Positions 1 through 23,396 of a stretch of DNA of 64,000 nucleotides are shown here, in pieces. The stretch comes from Kosakonia radicincitans DSM 16656. Its GTDB lineage: Bacteria > Pseudomonadota > Gammaproteobacteria > Enterobacterales > Enterobacteriaceae. The notes beneath the pieces were generated by a model. It did no database searches. It was not told the origin of the DNA and worked only from the letters and a program-made list of their open reading frames with translations. Position 1 is the first letter of the stretch; the number at the start of each line of letters is the position of its first letter. The translations under genes and the position numbers were made by a program. The stretch covers positions 434,001 to 498,000 of the forward strand of contig NZ_CP018016.1 in assembly GCF_000280495.2 (NCBI RefSeq), written 5' to 3'.

Positions 1-49
1 TCACCGTATGGCCGAAGCCAACAAGGCGTTCGCACACTACCGTTGGTAA
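1..49 (+). CDS. rpsG: 30S ribosomal protein S7, 3' end only
   Basis: Only the last 15 codons and the TAA stop lie in the window; the peptide ends HYRW, the C-terminus of the short form of S7. S7 nucleates assembly of the 30S head and represses the str operon. In E. coli K-12 this stop is lost and S7 carries a longer tail; here the stop is kept, as in E. coli B. fusA follows 98 bases downstream in the usual rpsL-rpsG-fusA-tufA order. Confidence 0.93.
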   Translation, partial: HRMAEANKAFAHYRW

Positions 50-120
50 TCCCTTCGGAGTTTTAGTCACCAGGCGGGCGCTTCCAGTAAGTCGCTCGCC
101 GTTTGGCAACTTAAATCTGA

Positions 121-3516
<3,396 letters not shown>

Positions 3517-3533
3517 TTATCTGGCTTTGAATG

Positions 3534-3559
3534 AAAAAGGGCGCTCCGGCGCCCTTTTT
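3534..3559 (+). terminator. str operon terminator
   Basis: A GGGCGC/GCGCCC stem (3539-3544, 3549-3554) with a TCCG loop is flanked by A5 and followed by T5. It lies 18 bases after the tufA stop and ends the str operon. Confidence 0.92.
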
Positions 3560-3625
3560 GCTGTCTGCTAAAAATTAATTGCGGACATATTTCCATGTAA
3601 TTCTCCCTGCGCTTCTGACGAGGGC

Positions 3626-3660
3626 TTTACAGTTGTGCTATTGTAATCGTAACTATTCTC
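3626..3660 (+). promoter_or_regulatory. Probable bfd promoter with Fur-like site
   Basis: A TTTACA -35-like hexamer (3626-3631) lies upstream of a weak TAACTA-type -10. Overlapping it, 3642-3660 matches the 19-base Fur consensus at about 12 of 19 positions. Iron-responsive repression of bfd by Fur is known in E. coli. The match here is modest, so both calls are tentative. Confidence 0.42.
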
Positions 3661-3697
3661 ATTTACACTTTTGTGCATAAATTGAACGGGAGTGATC

Positions 3698-3892
3698 ATG
3701 TACGTTTGTTTGTGTAATGGTGTGAGTGATAAAAAAATTCGTCAGGCAGTTCGCCAGTTTCACCCCCAATCATTTCAGCAGCTTCGCAAATTTGTTCCGG
3801 TGGGAAATCAATGCGGTAAGTGTGTTCGCGCGGCAAGAGAGATTATGCAGAACGAACTTACACAGATGCCGGAATATAAAGAGATCGCTTAA
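3698..3892 (+). CDS. bfd: Bacterioferritin-associated ferredoxin
   Basis: This 64-residue [2Fe-2S] protein passes electrons to bacterioferritin so stored ferric iron can be reduced and released. The cluster ligands are visible as C4, C6, C39 and C42 (CLC ... QCGKC). The ATG at 3698 was chosen over an upstream in-frame ATG at 3692 because it follows a GGGAG Shine-Dalgarno at the right distance and gives the family length. bfr lies 71 bases downstream on the same strand, the usual functional pair. Confidence 0.96.
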   Translation: MYVCLCNGVSDKKIRQAVRQFHPQSFQQLRKFVPVGNQCGKCVRAAREIMQNELTQMPEYKEIA

Positions 3893-3963
3893 GGCGCTAT
3901 CTTTTTTTGACATCCTTGTAGGCGCATCTACGCTTCAATAAGTGGAAGCGGAGGGACTACATA

Positions 3964-4440
3964 ATGAAAGGTGATGTTAAAATCATAAATTATCTCAATA
4001 AATTATTGGGAAATGAGCTTGTCGCAATAAACCAATACTTTCTCCATGCGAGAATGTTCAAAAACTGGGGGCTGACGCGCCTCAACGACGTTGAATACCA
4101 CGAATCCATTGATGAAATGAAACACGCTGATCAGTACATTGAGCGTATTTTGTTTCTTGAAGGATTACCGAACCTGCAGGACTTGGGCAAGCTCGGAATA
4201 GGTGAAGATGTCGAAGAGATGCTGCAATCTGACCTCAGGCTGGAACTGGAAGGCGCAAAAGATCTGCGCGAAGCCATTGCCTATGCTGATAGTGTTCATG
4301 ATTATGTCAGCCGCGATATGATGATCAATATTCTCGCCGAAGAAGAGCACCATATTGACTGGCTCGAAACAGAGCTCGATCTGATTGCGAAAATTGGAAT
4401 TCAAAACTACCTGCAATCGCAAATCAAAGTTGAAGATTAA
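3964..4440 (+). CDS. bfr: Bacterioferritin
   Basis: The 158-residue subunit forms a 24-mer haem-containing iron store. All ferroxidase-centre ligands are present (E18, E51, H54, E94, E127, H130), as is the haem ligand M52, so both catalytic and haem sites look intact. A GGAGGG Shine-Dalgarno precedes the ATG. Its stop overlaps by four bases the 3' end of the convergent prepilin peptidase gene. Confidence 0.97.
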   Translation: MKGDVKIINYLNKLLGNELVAINQYFLHARMFKNWGLTRLNDVEYHESIDEMKHADQYIERILFLEGLPNLQDLGKLGIGEDVEEMLQSDLRLELEGAKDLREAIAYADSVHDYVSRDMMINILAEEEHHIDWLETELDLIAKIGIQNYLQSQIKVED

Positions 4441-4886
4441 AACGATATCAGTGTTGGGTATCCAGCCAGCAGACCCGCAGCCGCCAGAAATGGACCTAAC
4501 GGCAGCGGGTTTTTTAATGACTGCCAGTTATGAGTACAGATGCATCTGATTCCTGCGACGCAACAGGCCAACAAAGATGCAATGACAATCAGCGTGGGCA
4601 AACTTTCCCAACCATGCCAGGCCCCCAGCGCAGAAAGGTATTTTACATCGCCATATCCCATTCCTTCCCGACCACGCCACAAGCGATAACCCCAATAGAC
4701 AGCAGCAAAAACAGAATAGCCAGCGATTGCTCCCCATACGGCATATGGCAAAAAAGACACATGGAAAAGAGTGTGCCAGCAAAGTCCTGTCCACAATAAA
4801 GGGCAGGTAAAACGGTCAGGGAGGAGTCCACTACGAATGTCATGCCAGACGAGTAGCAAGTTCAGGAATAAGTAAATAAAGAGCAT
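4437..4886 (-). CDS. hopD: Short prepilin peptidase (HopD/GspO type)
   Basis: The protein has 149 residues and is hydrophobic throughout. It carries the two aspartates of type IV prepilin peptidases: D16 in [10 protein letters not shown] and D80 in GMGYGDVK. The roughly 70-residue N-terminal N-methylation region of full-length GspO/PilD (about 225 residues in E. coli) is absent, so it should cleave but probably not methylate. Salmonella has a similarly short HopD beside bfr. No gsp operon lies next to it, unlike E. coli, so its substrate is not evident here. It might be a remnant, but the frame and catalytic residues are intact. Confidence 0.85.
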   Translation of the reverse strand: MLFIYLFLNLLLVWHDIRSGLLPDRFTCPLLWTGLCWHTLFHVSFLPYAVWGAIAGYSVFAAVYWGYRLWRGREGMGYGDVKYLSALGAWHGWESLPTLIVIASLLACCVAGIRCICTHNWQSLKNPLPLGPFLAAAGLLAGYPTLISF

Positions 4887-5059
4887 TTCGCCTCAAGTAA
4901 AGAATGATGTCGTACCTGGAGAGTGGCGAAGGAGGGGCTGATTGCATAATGTATTTCTGCAAAATTACGAGAAGACTCGCCAGAAATATCACCTGATTGA
5001 TTGCAATGACATTCCTGCTGTGGACTTGCGCGCAATGTTGCTTATTTTCTAAACGGCAC

Positions 5060-5087
5060 TTGCGTCCAGCCCAGATTTACGTATAAT
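5060..5087 (+). promoter_or_regulatory. S10 operon promoter
   Basis: TTGCGT (5060-5065) and TATAAT (5082-5087) are separated by 16 bases, with a G/C-rich discriminator after the -10. Initiation is expected near 5094, leaving a leader of about 170 bases before rpsJ, as in E. coli. Confidence 0.85.
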
Positions 5088-5093
5088 GCGCGG

Positions 5094-5574
<481 letters not shown>

Positions 5575-5594
5575 TCAGGTCATCGAGCGATTGA

Positions 5595-7990
<2,396 letters not shown>

Positions 7991-8003
7991 TTTTAGAGGA
8001 TAA

Positions 8004-8285
<282 letters not shown>

Positions 8286-8290
8286 GGTAG

Positions 8291-10219
<1,929 letters not shown>

Positions 10220-10240
10220 TACAGTACGCGTTCTCAAACG

Positions 10241-10275
10241 AATAAACGGCTCAGCGATGAGCCGTTTATTTTTTC
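10241..10275 (+). terminator. S10 operon terminator
   Basis: A 13-base perfect stem (10241-10253 and 10258-10270) with a GCGA tetraloop runs directly into T residues. It separates the S10 and spc operons and lies immediately before the spc promoter. Confidence 0.9.
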
Positions 10276-10304
10276 TACCCATATCCGAGATCCGGTGTTA
10301 TAAT
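10273..10304 (+). promoter_or_regulatory. spc operon promoter
   Basis: TATAAT (10299-10304) sits inside the sequence GTTATAATGCTGCGC, closely resembling the E. coli spc promoter. The -35 is weak (a TTCTAC-like hexamer near 10273) and abuts the S10 terminator. Initiation is expected around 10311. Confidence 0.78.
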
Positions 10305-10372
10305 GCTGCGCCCTCGATATGGGGCTTTTTAACGACCCTGATTTTAGGGTCTTCAGTAGTAGTTGACATTAG

Positions 10373-11635
<1,263 letters not shown>

Positions 11636-11640
11636 GGTAG

Positions 11641-11955
<315 letters not shown>

Positions 11956-11982
11956 TTGTCACCAATTGAATCACGGGAGTAA

Positions 11983-13290
<1,308 letters not shown>

Positions 13291-13295
13291 GGTAG

Positions 13296-14429
<1,134 letters not shown>

Positions 14430-14436
14430 GTAGCAG

Positions 14437-15768
14437 ATGGCTAAACAACCGGGGTTAGATTTCCAAAGTGCCAAAGGTGGAATTGGCGAACTGAAACGCA
14501 GACTGCTGTTTGTTATCGGTGCGCTGATTGTGTTCCGTATTGGCTCTTTTATTCCGATCCCTGGTATTGATGCCGCTGTACTTGCCAAACTGCTTGAACA
14601 ACAGCGAGGCACCATCATTGAAATGTTTAACATGTTCTCTGGTGGTGCTCTCAGCCGTGCTTCTATCTTTGCTCTGGGTATTATGCCGTATATTTCGGCG
14701 TCCATTATTATCCAACTGCTAACGGTCGTTCACCCGGCCCTGGCGGAGTTAAAGAAAGAAGGGGAATCTGGTCGTCGTAAGATTAGCCAGTACACCCGCT
14801 ACGGTACCCTGGTGTTGGCTATATTCCAGTCGATCGGTATTGCTACCGGTTTGCCGAATATGCCCGGAATGCAGGGCCTGGTAATGAATCCGGGCTTTGC
14901 ATTCTACTTCACCGCTGTTGTAAGTCTGGTTACAGGAACTATGTTCCTGATGTGGCTCGGCGAACAAATTACTGAACGTGGTATCGGTAACGGTATCTCG
15001 ATCATTATTTTCGCCGGTATTGTGGCGGGTCTTCCGCCAGCCATTGCCCATACTATCGAGCAAGCGCGTCAAGGCGACCTGCACTTCCTTCTGTTGCTGT
15101 TGGTTGCAGTATTAGTATTCGCAGTGACGTTCTTTGTTGTTTTCGTTGAGCGTGGTCAACGCCGCATTGTGGTAAACTACGCGAAACGTCAGCAAGGTCG
15201 TCGTGTCTATGCTGCTCAGAGCACACATTTGCCGCTGAAAGTAAATATGGCAGGGGTAATCCCGGCTATTTTTGCTTCCAGTATTATTCTGTTCCCTGCG
15301 ACTATTGCATCATGGTTCGGGGGCGGTACTGGTTGGAACTGGCTGACAACAATTTCGCTGTATTTGCAGCCTGGGCAACCGCTTTATGTGTTACTCTATG
15401 CGTCTGCAATCATCTTCTTCTGTTTCTTCTACACGGCGTTGGTTTTCAACCCGCGTGAAACAGCAGATAACCTGAAGAAGTCTGGTGCATTCGTACCAGG
15501 AATTCGTCCGGGAGAGCAAACGGCGAAGTATATCGATAAAGTAATGACTCGTCTGACTCTGGTTGGTGCGTTGTATATTACTTTTATCTGCCTGATCCCG
15601 GAGTTCATGCGTGATGCAATGAAAGTGCCGTTCTACTTCGGTGGGACTTCTCTGCTTATCGTTGTTGTCGTGATTATGGACTTTATGGCTCAAGTGCAAA
15701 CTCTGATGATGTCCAGTCAATATGAGTCTGCATTGAAGAAGGCGAACCTGAAAGGCTACGGTCGTTAA
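14437..15768 (+). CDS. secY: Protein translocase channel SecY
   Basis: The 443-residue protein forms the SecYEG pore for Sec-dependent export and membrane insertion. It is strongly hydrophobic with a pattern fitting ten membrane helices. The first cytoplasmic segment and the conserved [13 protein letters not shown] loop (about residues 355-367), which contacts SecA and the ribosome, are present. It is embedded in the spc operon between rplO and rpmJ, tying export capacity to ribosome synthesis. Confidence 0.98.
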   Translation: MAKQPGLDFQSAKGGIGELKRRLLFVIGALIVFRIGSFIPIPGIDAAVLAKLLEQQRGTIIEMFNMFSGGALSRASIFALGIMPYISASIIIQLLTVVHPALAELKKEGESGRRKISQYTRYGTLVLAIFQSIGIATGLPNMPGMQGLVMNPGFAFYFTAVVSLVTGTMFLMWLGEQITERGIGNGISIIIFAGIVAGLPPAIAHTIEQARQGDLHFLLLLLVAVLVFAVTFFVVFVERGQRRIVVNYAKRQQGRRVYAAQSTHLPLKVNMAGVIPAIFASSIILFPATIASWFGGGTGWNWLTTISLYLQPGQPLYVLLYASAIIFFCFFYTALVFNPRETADNLKKSGAFVPGIRPGEQTAKYIDKVMTRLTLVGALYITFICLIPEFMRDAMKVPFYFGGTSLLIVVVVIMDFMAQVQTLMMSSQYESALKKANLKGYGR

Positions 15769-15915
<147 letters not shown>

Positions 15916-15950
15916 TTATTTCGCATATTTTTCTTGCAAAGTTGGGTTGA

Positions 15951-15978
15951 GCTGGCTAGATTAGCCAGCCAATCTTTT
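15951..15978 (+). terminator. Hairpin at spc-alpha junction
   Basis: A perfect 8-base stem GCTGGCTA/TAGCCAGC (15951-15958, 15962-15969) with a GAT loop is followed by CAATCTTTTG. The T-run is broken, so termination is probably partial, consistent with the read-through from spc into alpha known in E. coli. Confidence 0.65.
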
Positions 15979-15979
15979 G

Positions 15980-16418
<439 letters not shown>

Positions 16419-16431
16419 TCGGGGTGATTGA

Positions 16432-16824
<393 letters not shown>

Positions 16825-16840
16825 CGCGCTCGTTTTCTAG

Positions 16841-17479
<639 letters not shown>

Positions 17480-17504
17480 AGCTTAGTACCAAAGAGAGGA
17501 CACA

Positions 17505-18494
17505 ATGCAGGGTTCTGTGACAGAGTTTCTAAAACCGCGCCTGGTAGATATCGAGCAAGTGAGTTCGACGCACGCCAAGGTGACCCTTGAGCCTTTAGAG
17601 CGTGGCTTTGGCCATACTCTGGGTAACGCACTGCGCCGTATTCTGCTCTCATCGATGCCGGGTTGCGCGGTGACTGAGGTTGAGATTGATGGTGTACTTC
17701 ATGAGTACAGCACCAAAGAAGGCGTTCAGGAAGATATCCTTGAAATCCTGCTCAACCTGAAAGGGCTGGCGGTGAGAGTTCAGGGTAAAGATGATGTTAT
17801 TCTTACTCTGAATAAATCTGGCATTGGCCCTGTGACCGCAGCCGACATTACCCACGACGGTGATGTCGAAATCGTCAAGCCGCAGCATGTGATCTGCCAC
17901 CTGACCGATGAAAACGCATCTATCAATATGCGTATCAAAGTTCAGCGCGGTCGTGGTTATGTGCCGGCGTCTGCCCGAATTCATTCGGAAGAAGATGAGC
18001 GCCCGATCGGCCGTTTACTGGTTGATGCGTGCTACAGCCCTGTAGAGCGAATTGCCTACAATGTTGAAGCAGCACGTGTTGAACAGCGCACCGACCTGGA
18101 CAAGCTGGTCATCGAAATGGAAACCAATGGCACAATCGATCCTGAAGAGGCGATTCGTCGTGCGGCAACCATCCTGGCAGAACAACTGGAAGCTTTCGTT
18201 GATTTACGTGATGTACGTCAGCCGGAAGTTAAAGAAGAGAAACCAGAATTCGATCCGATCCTGCTGCGCCCTGTTGACGATCTGGAATTGACTGTCCGCT
18301 CTGCTAACTGCCTCAAGGCAGAAGCTATCCACTATATCGGTGATCTGGTACAGCGTACCGAGGTTGAGTTGCTGAAAACGCCGAACCTGGGTAAAAAATC
18401 TCTTACTGAGATTAAAGACGTGCTGGCCTCACGTGGTCTGTCTCTGGGCATGCGCCTGGAAAACTGGCCGCCGGCAAGCATTGCTGACGAGTAA
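17505..18494 (+). CDS. rpoA: RNA polymerase alpha subunit
   Basis: The 329-residue protein has the dimerising N-terminal domain (about 1-235), a flexible linker ([11 protein letters not shown] region) and the C-terminal domain (about 249-329). The latter carries the UP-element and activator contacts, including R265 in [13 protein letters not shown]. This domain would read the A-rich UP element upstream of the rRNA P1 promoter in this window. It sits between rpsD and rplQ, as in other proteobacteria. Confidence 0.98.
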
Positions 18495-18510
18495 CCGGAT
18501 CACAGGTTAA

Positions 18511-18921
<411 letters not shown>

Positions 18922-18934
18922 TCTGTAGTAACGT

Positions 18935-18962
18935 AAAAAGACCCGCTTCGGCGGGTTTTTTT
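18935..18962 (+). terminator. alpha operon terminator
   Basis: ACCCGC/GCGGGT stem (18941-18946, 18951-18956) closes a UUCG tetraloop, is preceded by A5 and followed by T7. This is a textbook intrinsic terminator. Confidence 0.94.
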
Positions 18963-19028
18963 ATATCCTGAGCATTATCACTTTCCTACAATGTTCTTAT
19001 CTTTCTTGCTCATCCCTGGAGACCCATT

Positions 19029-19397
19029 ATGTGGTTGCTTGATCAGTGGGCAGAACGGCATATTCTTGACGCCCAAAATAAAGGTGAATTCGACAGCCTT
19101 CCCGGCAGCGGCGAGCCGCTCACTCTGGATGATGATTCTCATGTTCCTCCGGAGCTTCGAGCTGGATACCGTTTATTAAAGAATGCCGGCTGTCTACCGC
19201 CAGAGCTTGAATATCGTAGAGAAGCGATCGCGCTGGCTGATTTGTTAAATGGCGTGCAGGAAAATCATCCACAGCATCGAGAGTTGCAACGTCGCTTATC
19301 TTTACTTGAGCTCAAATTGCGCCAGGCAGGTTTAAGTACTGATTTTCTGCGTGGTGATTACGCCACAAAACTGCTGCAAAAGTTGAATGAGGAGTAG
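19029..19397 (+). CDS. yhdN: DUF1992 family protein YhdN
   Basis: The 122-residue protein starts MWLLDQWAERHILDAQNKGEF and has the GSGEPLTLDDDSHVPPELRAGYR segment of the DUF1992 (DnaJ-C28-like) family. No catalytic motif or signal peptide is visible and its biochemical role is unknown. zntR starts three bases after its stop, so the two are probably co-transcribed, as in E. coli, but that gives no proof of a zinc role. Confidence 0.9.
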   Translation: MWLLDQWAERHILDAQNKGEFDSLPGSGEPLTLDDDSHVPPELRAGYRLLKNAGCLPPELEYRREAIALADLLNGVQENHPQHRELQRRLSLLELKLRQAGLSTDFLRGDYATKLLQKLNEE

Positions 19398-19400
19398 CCT

Positions 19401-19832
19401 ATGTACCGCATTGGTGAAATTGCAAAACTAGCTGAAGTGACGCCAGATACCATCCGCTACTACGAAAAACAACAAATGATGGATCATGAAATACGGACGG
19501 AAGGCGGTTTTCGTCTTTATTCGGATCGGGATTTGCAACGTCTAAAATTTATCCGCCATGCGCGCCAGTTAGGATTTACGTTAGAAGCGATACGCGAATT
19601 ACTGTCGATTCGAATTGATCCTGAACATCATACATGCCAGGAGTCGAAGAGTATTGTGCAGACCCGTCTGGCTGAAGTGGAGGCACGTATTGATGAACTC
19701 CAGACGATGCGGCGTTCCCTGCAGAAACTGAACGATGCCTGTTGTGGTACCGCGCACAGCAGCGTCTATTGTTCCATTCTGGAAGAGCTGGAACAGGGCG
19801 CGAGTGGTAAGACTGATTCGTCGACATGTTGA
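19401..19832 (+). CDS. zntR: MerR-family zinc-responsive activator ZntR
   Basis: ZntR activates the zinc/cadmium/lead exporter gene zntA by untwisting its promoter. The N-terminal winged helix (residues 1-70), a dimerisation helix and the metal loop are present. All zinc ligands of the E. coli protein are found: C79, C114, C115, H119 and C124. The 143-residue length is two longer than E. coli, with a cysteine at the very end. zntA is not in this window. Confidence 0.95.
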   Translation: MYRIGEIAKLAEVTPDTIRYYEKQQMMDHEIRTEGGFRLYSDRDLQRLKFIRHARQLGFTLEAIRELLSIRIDPEHHTCQESKSIVQTRLAEVEARIDELQTMRRSLQKLNDACCGTAHSSVYCSILEELEQGASGKTDSSTC

Positions 19833-19889
19833 TCTTCTCTGCGCAGAGATCTACACTTCGGCCGTTTTAATATACAAACTGGAGAAGTT

Positions 19890-20102
19890 ATGAGCCGCTA
19901 TCAACATACCAAAGGGCAGATTAATGATAATGCCATCGAGGCATTGTTGCATGATCCACTGTTCAGACAGCGTATTGAGAAAAATAAGAAAGGGAAAGGG
20001 AGTTATCTGCGAAAAGAAAAACATGCAAACCGGGGCTATAAGGAGGCCAGTGGCAAGCAAGCATATCGCTTATTTACCACTGGCCTTCTGGTTTCTGCTT
20101 AA
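19890..20102 (+). CDS. arfA: Alternative ribosome-rescue factor A
   Basis: ArfA recruits RF2 to ribosomes stalled on mRNAs without a stop codon when tmRNA fails. The N-terminal functional part ([20 protein letters not shown], basic [10 protein letters not shown] stretch) is conserved. The ORF has 70 codons, but a strong hairpin lies within its last 20 codons. In E. coli this hairpin makes the mRNA non-stop, so full-length protein is unstable and the truncated product is the active one. The stop abuts the mscL stop with no gap. Confidence 0.93.
   Translation: MSRYQHTKGQINDNAIEALLHDPLFRQRIEKNKKGKGSYLRKEKHANRGYKEASGKQAYRLFTTGLLVSA
20044..20090. terminator. Intragenic arfA hairpin (terminator/RNase III site)
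   Basis: Ten-base arms AGGCCAGTGG (20044-20053) and CCACTGGCCT (20077-20086) are perfect complements. An inner AAGC/GCTT pairing extends the structure, and a T-rich tail (TTCTGGTTT) follows on the plus strand. It lies inside the arfA coding region and can also act on the convergent mscL transcript. In E. coli the equivalent structure truncates arfA mRNA and creates tmRNA-dependent control. Confidence 0.85.
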
Positions 20103-20516
20103 TTAATTACGGTTATTCTGCTCTTTCAGCAGGTCGCGGATTTCGCTCAGCAAGACTTCTTCTTTGCTTGGTGCCGGCGGGGCTTTAGGCTCTTCTTCCT
20201 GATTGCGTTTCAGTTTATTAATTACCTTGATCGCAAGGAAGATGGCAAAAGCAACGATGATAAAATCAAATACATTCTGGATAAACACGCCGTAATGCAT
20301 TACGACAGCGGGCACATCGCCCTGTGCATCTCGCAACGTTAATGCAAACTGTTTGAAATCAATTCCGCCAATTAATAATCCAAGTGGCGGCATAATGATA
20401 TCGGCTACCAGTGAAGATACGATTTTACCGAATGCTGCACCGATGATCACACCAACGGCCAAATCCACTACATTGCCGCGCATTGCGAACTCGCGGAACT
20501 CTTTCAAAATACTCAT
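20103..20516 (-). CDS. mscL: Large-conductance mechanosensitive channel
   Basis: MscL forms a homopentamer that opens under hypo-osmotic shock. The start at 20516 ([20 protein letters not shown]) gives 137 residues and the conserved amphipathic N-terminus; an upstream in-frame ATG at 20528 adds only MEKD and is less likely. TM1 (about 17-44, [14 protein letters not shown]) and TM2 (about 75-98) and the charged C-terminal helix are present. It is convergent with arfA and downstream of trkA, separated from it by two hairpins. Confidence 0.96.
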   Translation of the reverse strand: MSILKEFREFAMRGNVVDLAVGVIIGAAFGKIVSSLVADIIMPPLGLLIGGIDFKQFALTLRDAQGDVPAVVMHYGVFIQNVFDFIIVAFAIFLAIKVINKLKRNQEEEPKAPPAPSKEEVLLSEIRDLLKEQNNRN

Positions 20517-20600
20517 ATCCTTCTCCATGGGCAGGCTGTCTGGATAAGTTTAACAAATTACTGTTCAATTTCCATTTGCAGAGAAAACTAACCAGACTTT

Positions 20601-20654
20601 TTAATCCCTTGTTAATACAGGGATTAAAAAAGGATGCGGATATTCGCATCCTTT
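20601..20654 (-). terminator. Tandem hairpins between trkA and mscL
   Basis: Read on the minus strand, the first stem AAAGGATGCG/CGCATCCTTT (arms 20645-20654 and 20629-20638) is followed by a T-run. A second stem TTAATCCC/GGGATTAA (20602-20626) comes next. The first is a good intrinsic terminator for the trkA transcript; the second may back it up or protect a 3' end. mscL therefore likely has its own promoter in 20517-20600. Confidence 0.8.
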
Positions 20655-20659
20655 GATGA

Positions 20660-22036
20660 TTAAAGGAAGAAAGGGCTTGGCTGGAAGAGTCTTTCAACAT
20701 CCGTAATATATTTTTTATCGGTTAAGAACATAATTACATGGTCGCCCTGCTCAATACGCAAATTATCATTAGCAATCATCACATCGTTGCCACGTACTAC
20801 CGCGCCAATAATCGTTCCGGGTGGGAGTTTAATCTCATCAATAACACGACCCACCACGCGAGAAGTCGTTTCATCACCGTGCGCGACAGCTTCGATCGCC
20901 TCGGCAACGCCACGACGCAATGAAGATACACCGACAATATCGGCTTTGCGTACGTGGCTAAGCAGTGCGGAGATAGTTGCCTGCTGCGGTGAAATCGCAA
21001 TATCAATTACGCTGCCCTGTACCAGATCGACGTAAGCGCGGCGCTGGATCAGCACCATGACCTTTTTCGCTCCCATACGTTTGGCCAGCATTGCCGACAT
21101 AATATTCGCTTCGTCATCATTGGTGACGGCAATAAACAGATCAACTTGATCGATGTGTTCTTCGGCCAGCAATTCTTGATCCGACGCATCCCCATAGAAA
21201 ACGATGGTGTTTTGTAGTTTTTCTGCCAGTTCTGCGGCACGCTGCTGATCGCGTTCGATCAATTTGACGCTGTAATCTTTCTCCAGTTGGCGTGCCAGAC
21301 CTGCGCCTATATTCCCGCCGCCAACCAGCATGATGCGTTTGTACGGTTTTTCCAGGCGCTGCAGTTCGCTCATTACTGCGCGAATATGCTGCGATGCGGC
21401 AATAAAGAACACCTCGTCTCCGGCCTCTACAATGGTGGAACCTTGCGGTCGAATAGGGCGGTCGTGGCGAAATATGGCCGCAACGCGGGTATCAATATGC
21501 GGCATATGTTCTCGCATCGTCGATAATGCATTACCAACGAGCGGCCCACCGTAATAGGCTTTAACTACGGCAAGACTGACTTTCCCCTCGGCGAAATTCA
21601 CTACTTGCAGTGCTCCCGGATACTCGATTAGTCGATAGATACTATCGATAACCAACTGTTCCGGTGCAATTAAATGGTCGATCGGTACAGCTTCTGAGTG
21701 GAACAGTTTATCGGCATCGCGCACATAGTCTGGCGAACGAATACGTGCAATGCGGTTCGGCGTATTAAACAGCGAGTAAGCAACCTGACAGGCAACCATA
21801 TTGGTTTCATCTGAACTTGTCACAGCGACCAGCATATCGGCATCATCTGCGCCGGCTTCACGTAATACTCGTGGATGCGATCCATGCCCCTGCACAACGC
21901 GCAGATCAAACTTGTCCTGCAGGCTGCGCAGACGGTCGCCATTGGTATCGACAACGGTAATGTCGTTATTCTCACCGACCAGGTTTTCCGCCAGCGTGCC
22001 GCCAACCTGCCCTGCACCCAGAATAATTATTTTCAT
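20660..22036 (-). CDS. trkA: Trk potassium uptake regulatory subunit TrkA
   Basis: TrkA is the peripheral NAD-binding ring that gates the TrkH/TrkG potassium channels. The 458-residue protein contains two RCK units, each with a Rossmann glycine motif: GAGQVG at 7-12 and GGGNIG at 239-244. It follows rsmB by 22 bases in a def-fmt-rsmB-trkA order typical of enterobacteria. Confidence 0.97.
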   Translation of the reverse strand: MKIIILGAGQVGGTLAENLVGENNDITVVDTNGDRLRSLQDKFDLRVVQGHGSHPRVLREAGADDADMLVAVTSSDETNMVACQVAYSLFNTPNRIARIRSPDYVRDADKLFHSEAVPIDHLIAPEQLVIDSIYRLIEYPGALQVVNFAEGKVSLAVVKAYYGGPLVGNALSTMREHMPHIDTRVAAIFRHDRPIRPQGSTIVEAGDEVFFIAASQHIRAVMSELQRLEKPYKRIMLVGGGNIGAGLARQLEKDYSVKLIERDQQRAAELAEKLQNTIVFYGDASDQELLAEEHIDQVDLFIAVTNDDEANIMSAMLAKRMGAKKVMVLIQRRAYVDLVQGSVIDIAISPQQATISALLSHVRKADIVGVSSLRRGVAEAIEAVAHGDETTSRVVGRVIDEIKLPPGTIIGAVVRGNDVMIANDNLRIEQGDHVIMFLTDKKYITDVERLFQPSPFFL

Positions 22037-22058
22037 CTGCTGTGACCCGTTGTTCTCA

Positions 22059-23348
22059 TCACTGTTTGATTATCTTAGCGTAAAAGAAACCGTCGCCTTC
22101 TTCCGCTCCCGGCAATTTCTGCAACCCTGGCTGTTCCGGCGTACCGGTCAAGCTAAGCTGCGCATCTGGCGTACGCTTAAGGAAAGCTGCAACCTGCTGG
22201 CTGTTCTCTTCCGGCAGGATCGAACAGGTTGCGTATACCAGCGTGCCGCCAGATTTTAGATGAGGCCAGATAGCATCCAGAATTTCTGACTGTAAGTGTA
22301 CCAGCTCAGGGATATCGCGATCGCGACGCAGCCACTTGATGTCCGGGTGTCGACGAATAACCCCTGTCGCAGAGCAAGGAGCATCTACCAGAATACGGTC
22401 AAAGACTTCATCACCACACCACTGTGACGGGAAACGACCGTCTCCCTGTTTGACCTGCGCTTTCATACCCAGACGTTTCAGGTTGTCGTAAACGCGGGAT
22501 AAGCGTTGTTCGTCAACATCCACGGCCAGAACGCTGGCTTCCGGCGCCGCCTCAAGAATATGTGTTGTTTTGCCGCCTGGTGCAGCACAAAGATCGAGAA
22601 TGCGTTCGCCATTTTGCGGAGCGAGGAAGTAAACACAACCCTGGGCTGACGCATCCTGCACCGTGACCCAGCCTTCTGCAAATCCAGGAAGCGCAGTAAC
22701 GGGAGCTGCCGCTACCAGACGCACGGCATCCGGGTAATCCGCATGAGTCAATCCTTGCAAACCATGTTCTTCCAGTAATGCCAGCCAGGCGTCACGGGTA
22801 TGGTGTTGGCGGTTCACGCGCAGCCACATTGGTGGGCGTTGATTACTGGCCTCGATAACCTGCTGCCATTGCTGCGGATAAGCTTTTTGTACTCGTTTTA
22901 GCAGCCATGCCGGAAACAGATAGCGGTTATCGCTGCTGGCGAATTCCGCCAGTAACTCCTCTTGCTGACGCTGAAACTGACGCAACACGCCATTAATCAG
23001 CCCCTTAAGTTGCGGTCGTTTGATAGCAACCGCACCTTCTACCGTTTCTGCCAGCGCTGCATGCGCAGGAATTCGGGTATGTAGAAGCTGATAAAACCCG
23101 ACCATGATCAGATAGTGTACCGTGCGTTGCTTCCCGGTCATCGGACGCGACATTAGCTTATTGATCAGCCAGTCGAGTTGCGGCAGCACACGTAAAACAC
23201 CGAAGCACAACTCCTGGAGCAGTGCCTTATCTTTGTCAGAGACTTTCTGTTGAAGCGGCGGCAGGATATTGCTGAGCGATTGCCCTTGTTCTATCACCTG
23301 CTCGATGGCCTGCGCAGCCATACTGCGTAAATTATTCTGTTTTTTCAT
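22059..23348 (-). CDS. rsmB: 16S rRNA m5C967 methyltransferase RsmB
   Basis: RsmB methylates C967 of 16S rRNA using S-adenosylmethionine. The start at 23348 ([17 protein letters not shown]) yields 429 residues, equal to E. coli; the upstream extension MPGIFMFVV falls in a terminator-like hairpin and was rejected. The N-terminal NusB-like RNA-binding domain (about 1-135), the SAM motif [11 protein letters not shown] (251-261) and both catalytic-site cysteines, C325 (DAPCSATG) and C375 (TCSILPEEN), are present. Confidence 0.96.
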   Translation of the reverse strand: MKKQNNLRSMAAQAIEQVIEQGQSLSNILPPLQQKVSDKDKALLQELCFGVLRVLPQLDWLINKLMSRPMTGKQRTVHYLIMVGFYQLLHTRIPAHAALAETVEGAVAIKRPQLKGLINGVLRQFQRQQEELLAEFASSDNRYLFPAWLLKRVQKAYPQQWQQVIEASNQRPPMWLRVNRQHHTRDAWLALLEEHGLQGLTHADYPDAVRLVAAAPVTALPGFAEGWVTVQDASAQGCVYFLAPQNGERILDLCAAPGGKTTHILEAAPEASVLAVDVDEQRLSRVYDNLKRLGMKAQVKQGDGRFPSQWCGDEVFDRILVDAPCSATGVIRRHPDIKWLRRDRDIPELVHLQSEILDAIWPHLKSGGTLVYATCSILPEENSQQVAAFLKRTPDAQLSLTGTPEQPGLQKLPGAEEGDGFFYAKIIKQ

Positions 23349-23360
23349 AACCACAAACAT

Positions 23361-23383
23361 AAAAATGCCCGGCAAAACCGGGC
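23361..23383 (-). terminator. Hairpin between fmt and rsmB
   Basis: On the minus strand, GCCCGG/CCGGGC (arms 23378-23383 and 23367-23372) with a five-base loop is followed by ATTTTTA. It lies in the 48-base gap inside the presumed def-fmt-rsmB-trkA unit. It may attenuate read-through rather than fully stop it. Confidence 0.6.
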
Positions 23384-23396
23384 CAGGAAATGCGTA

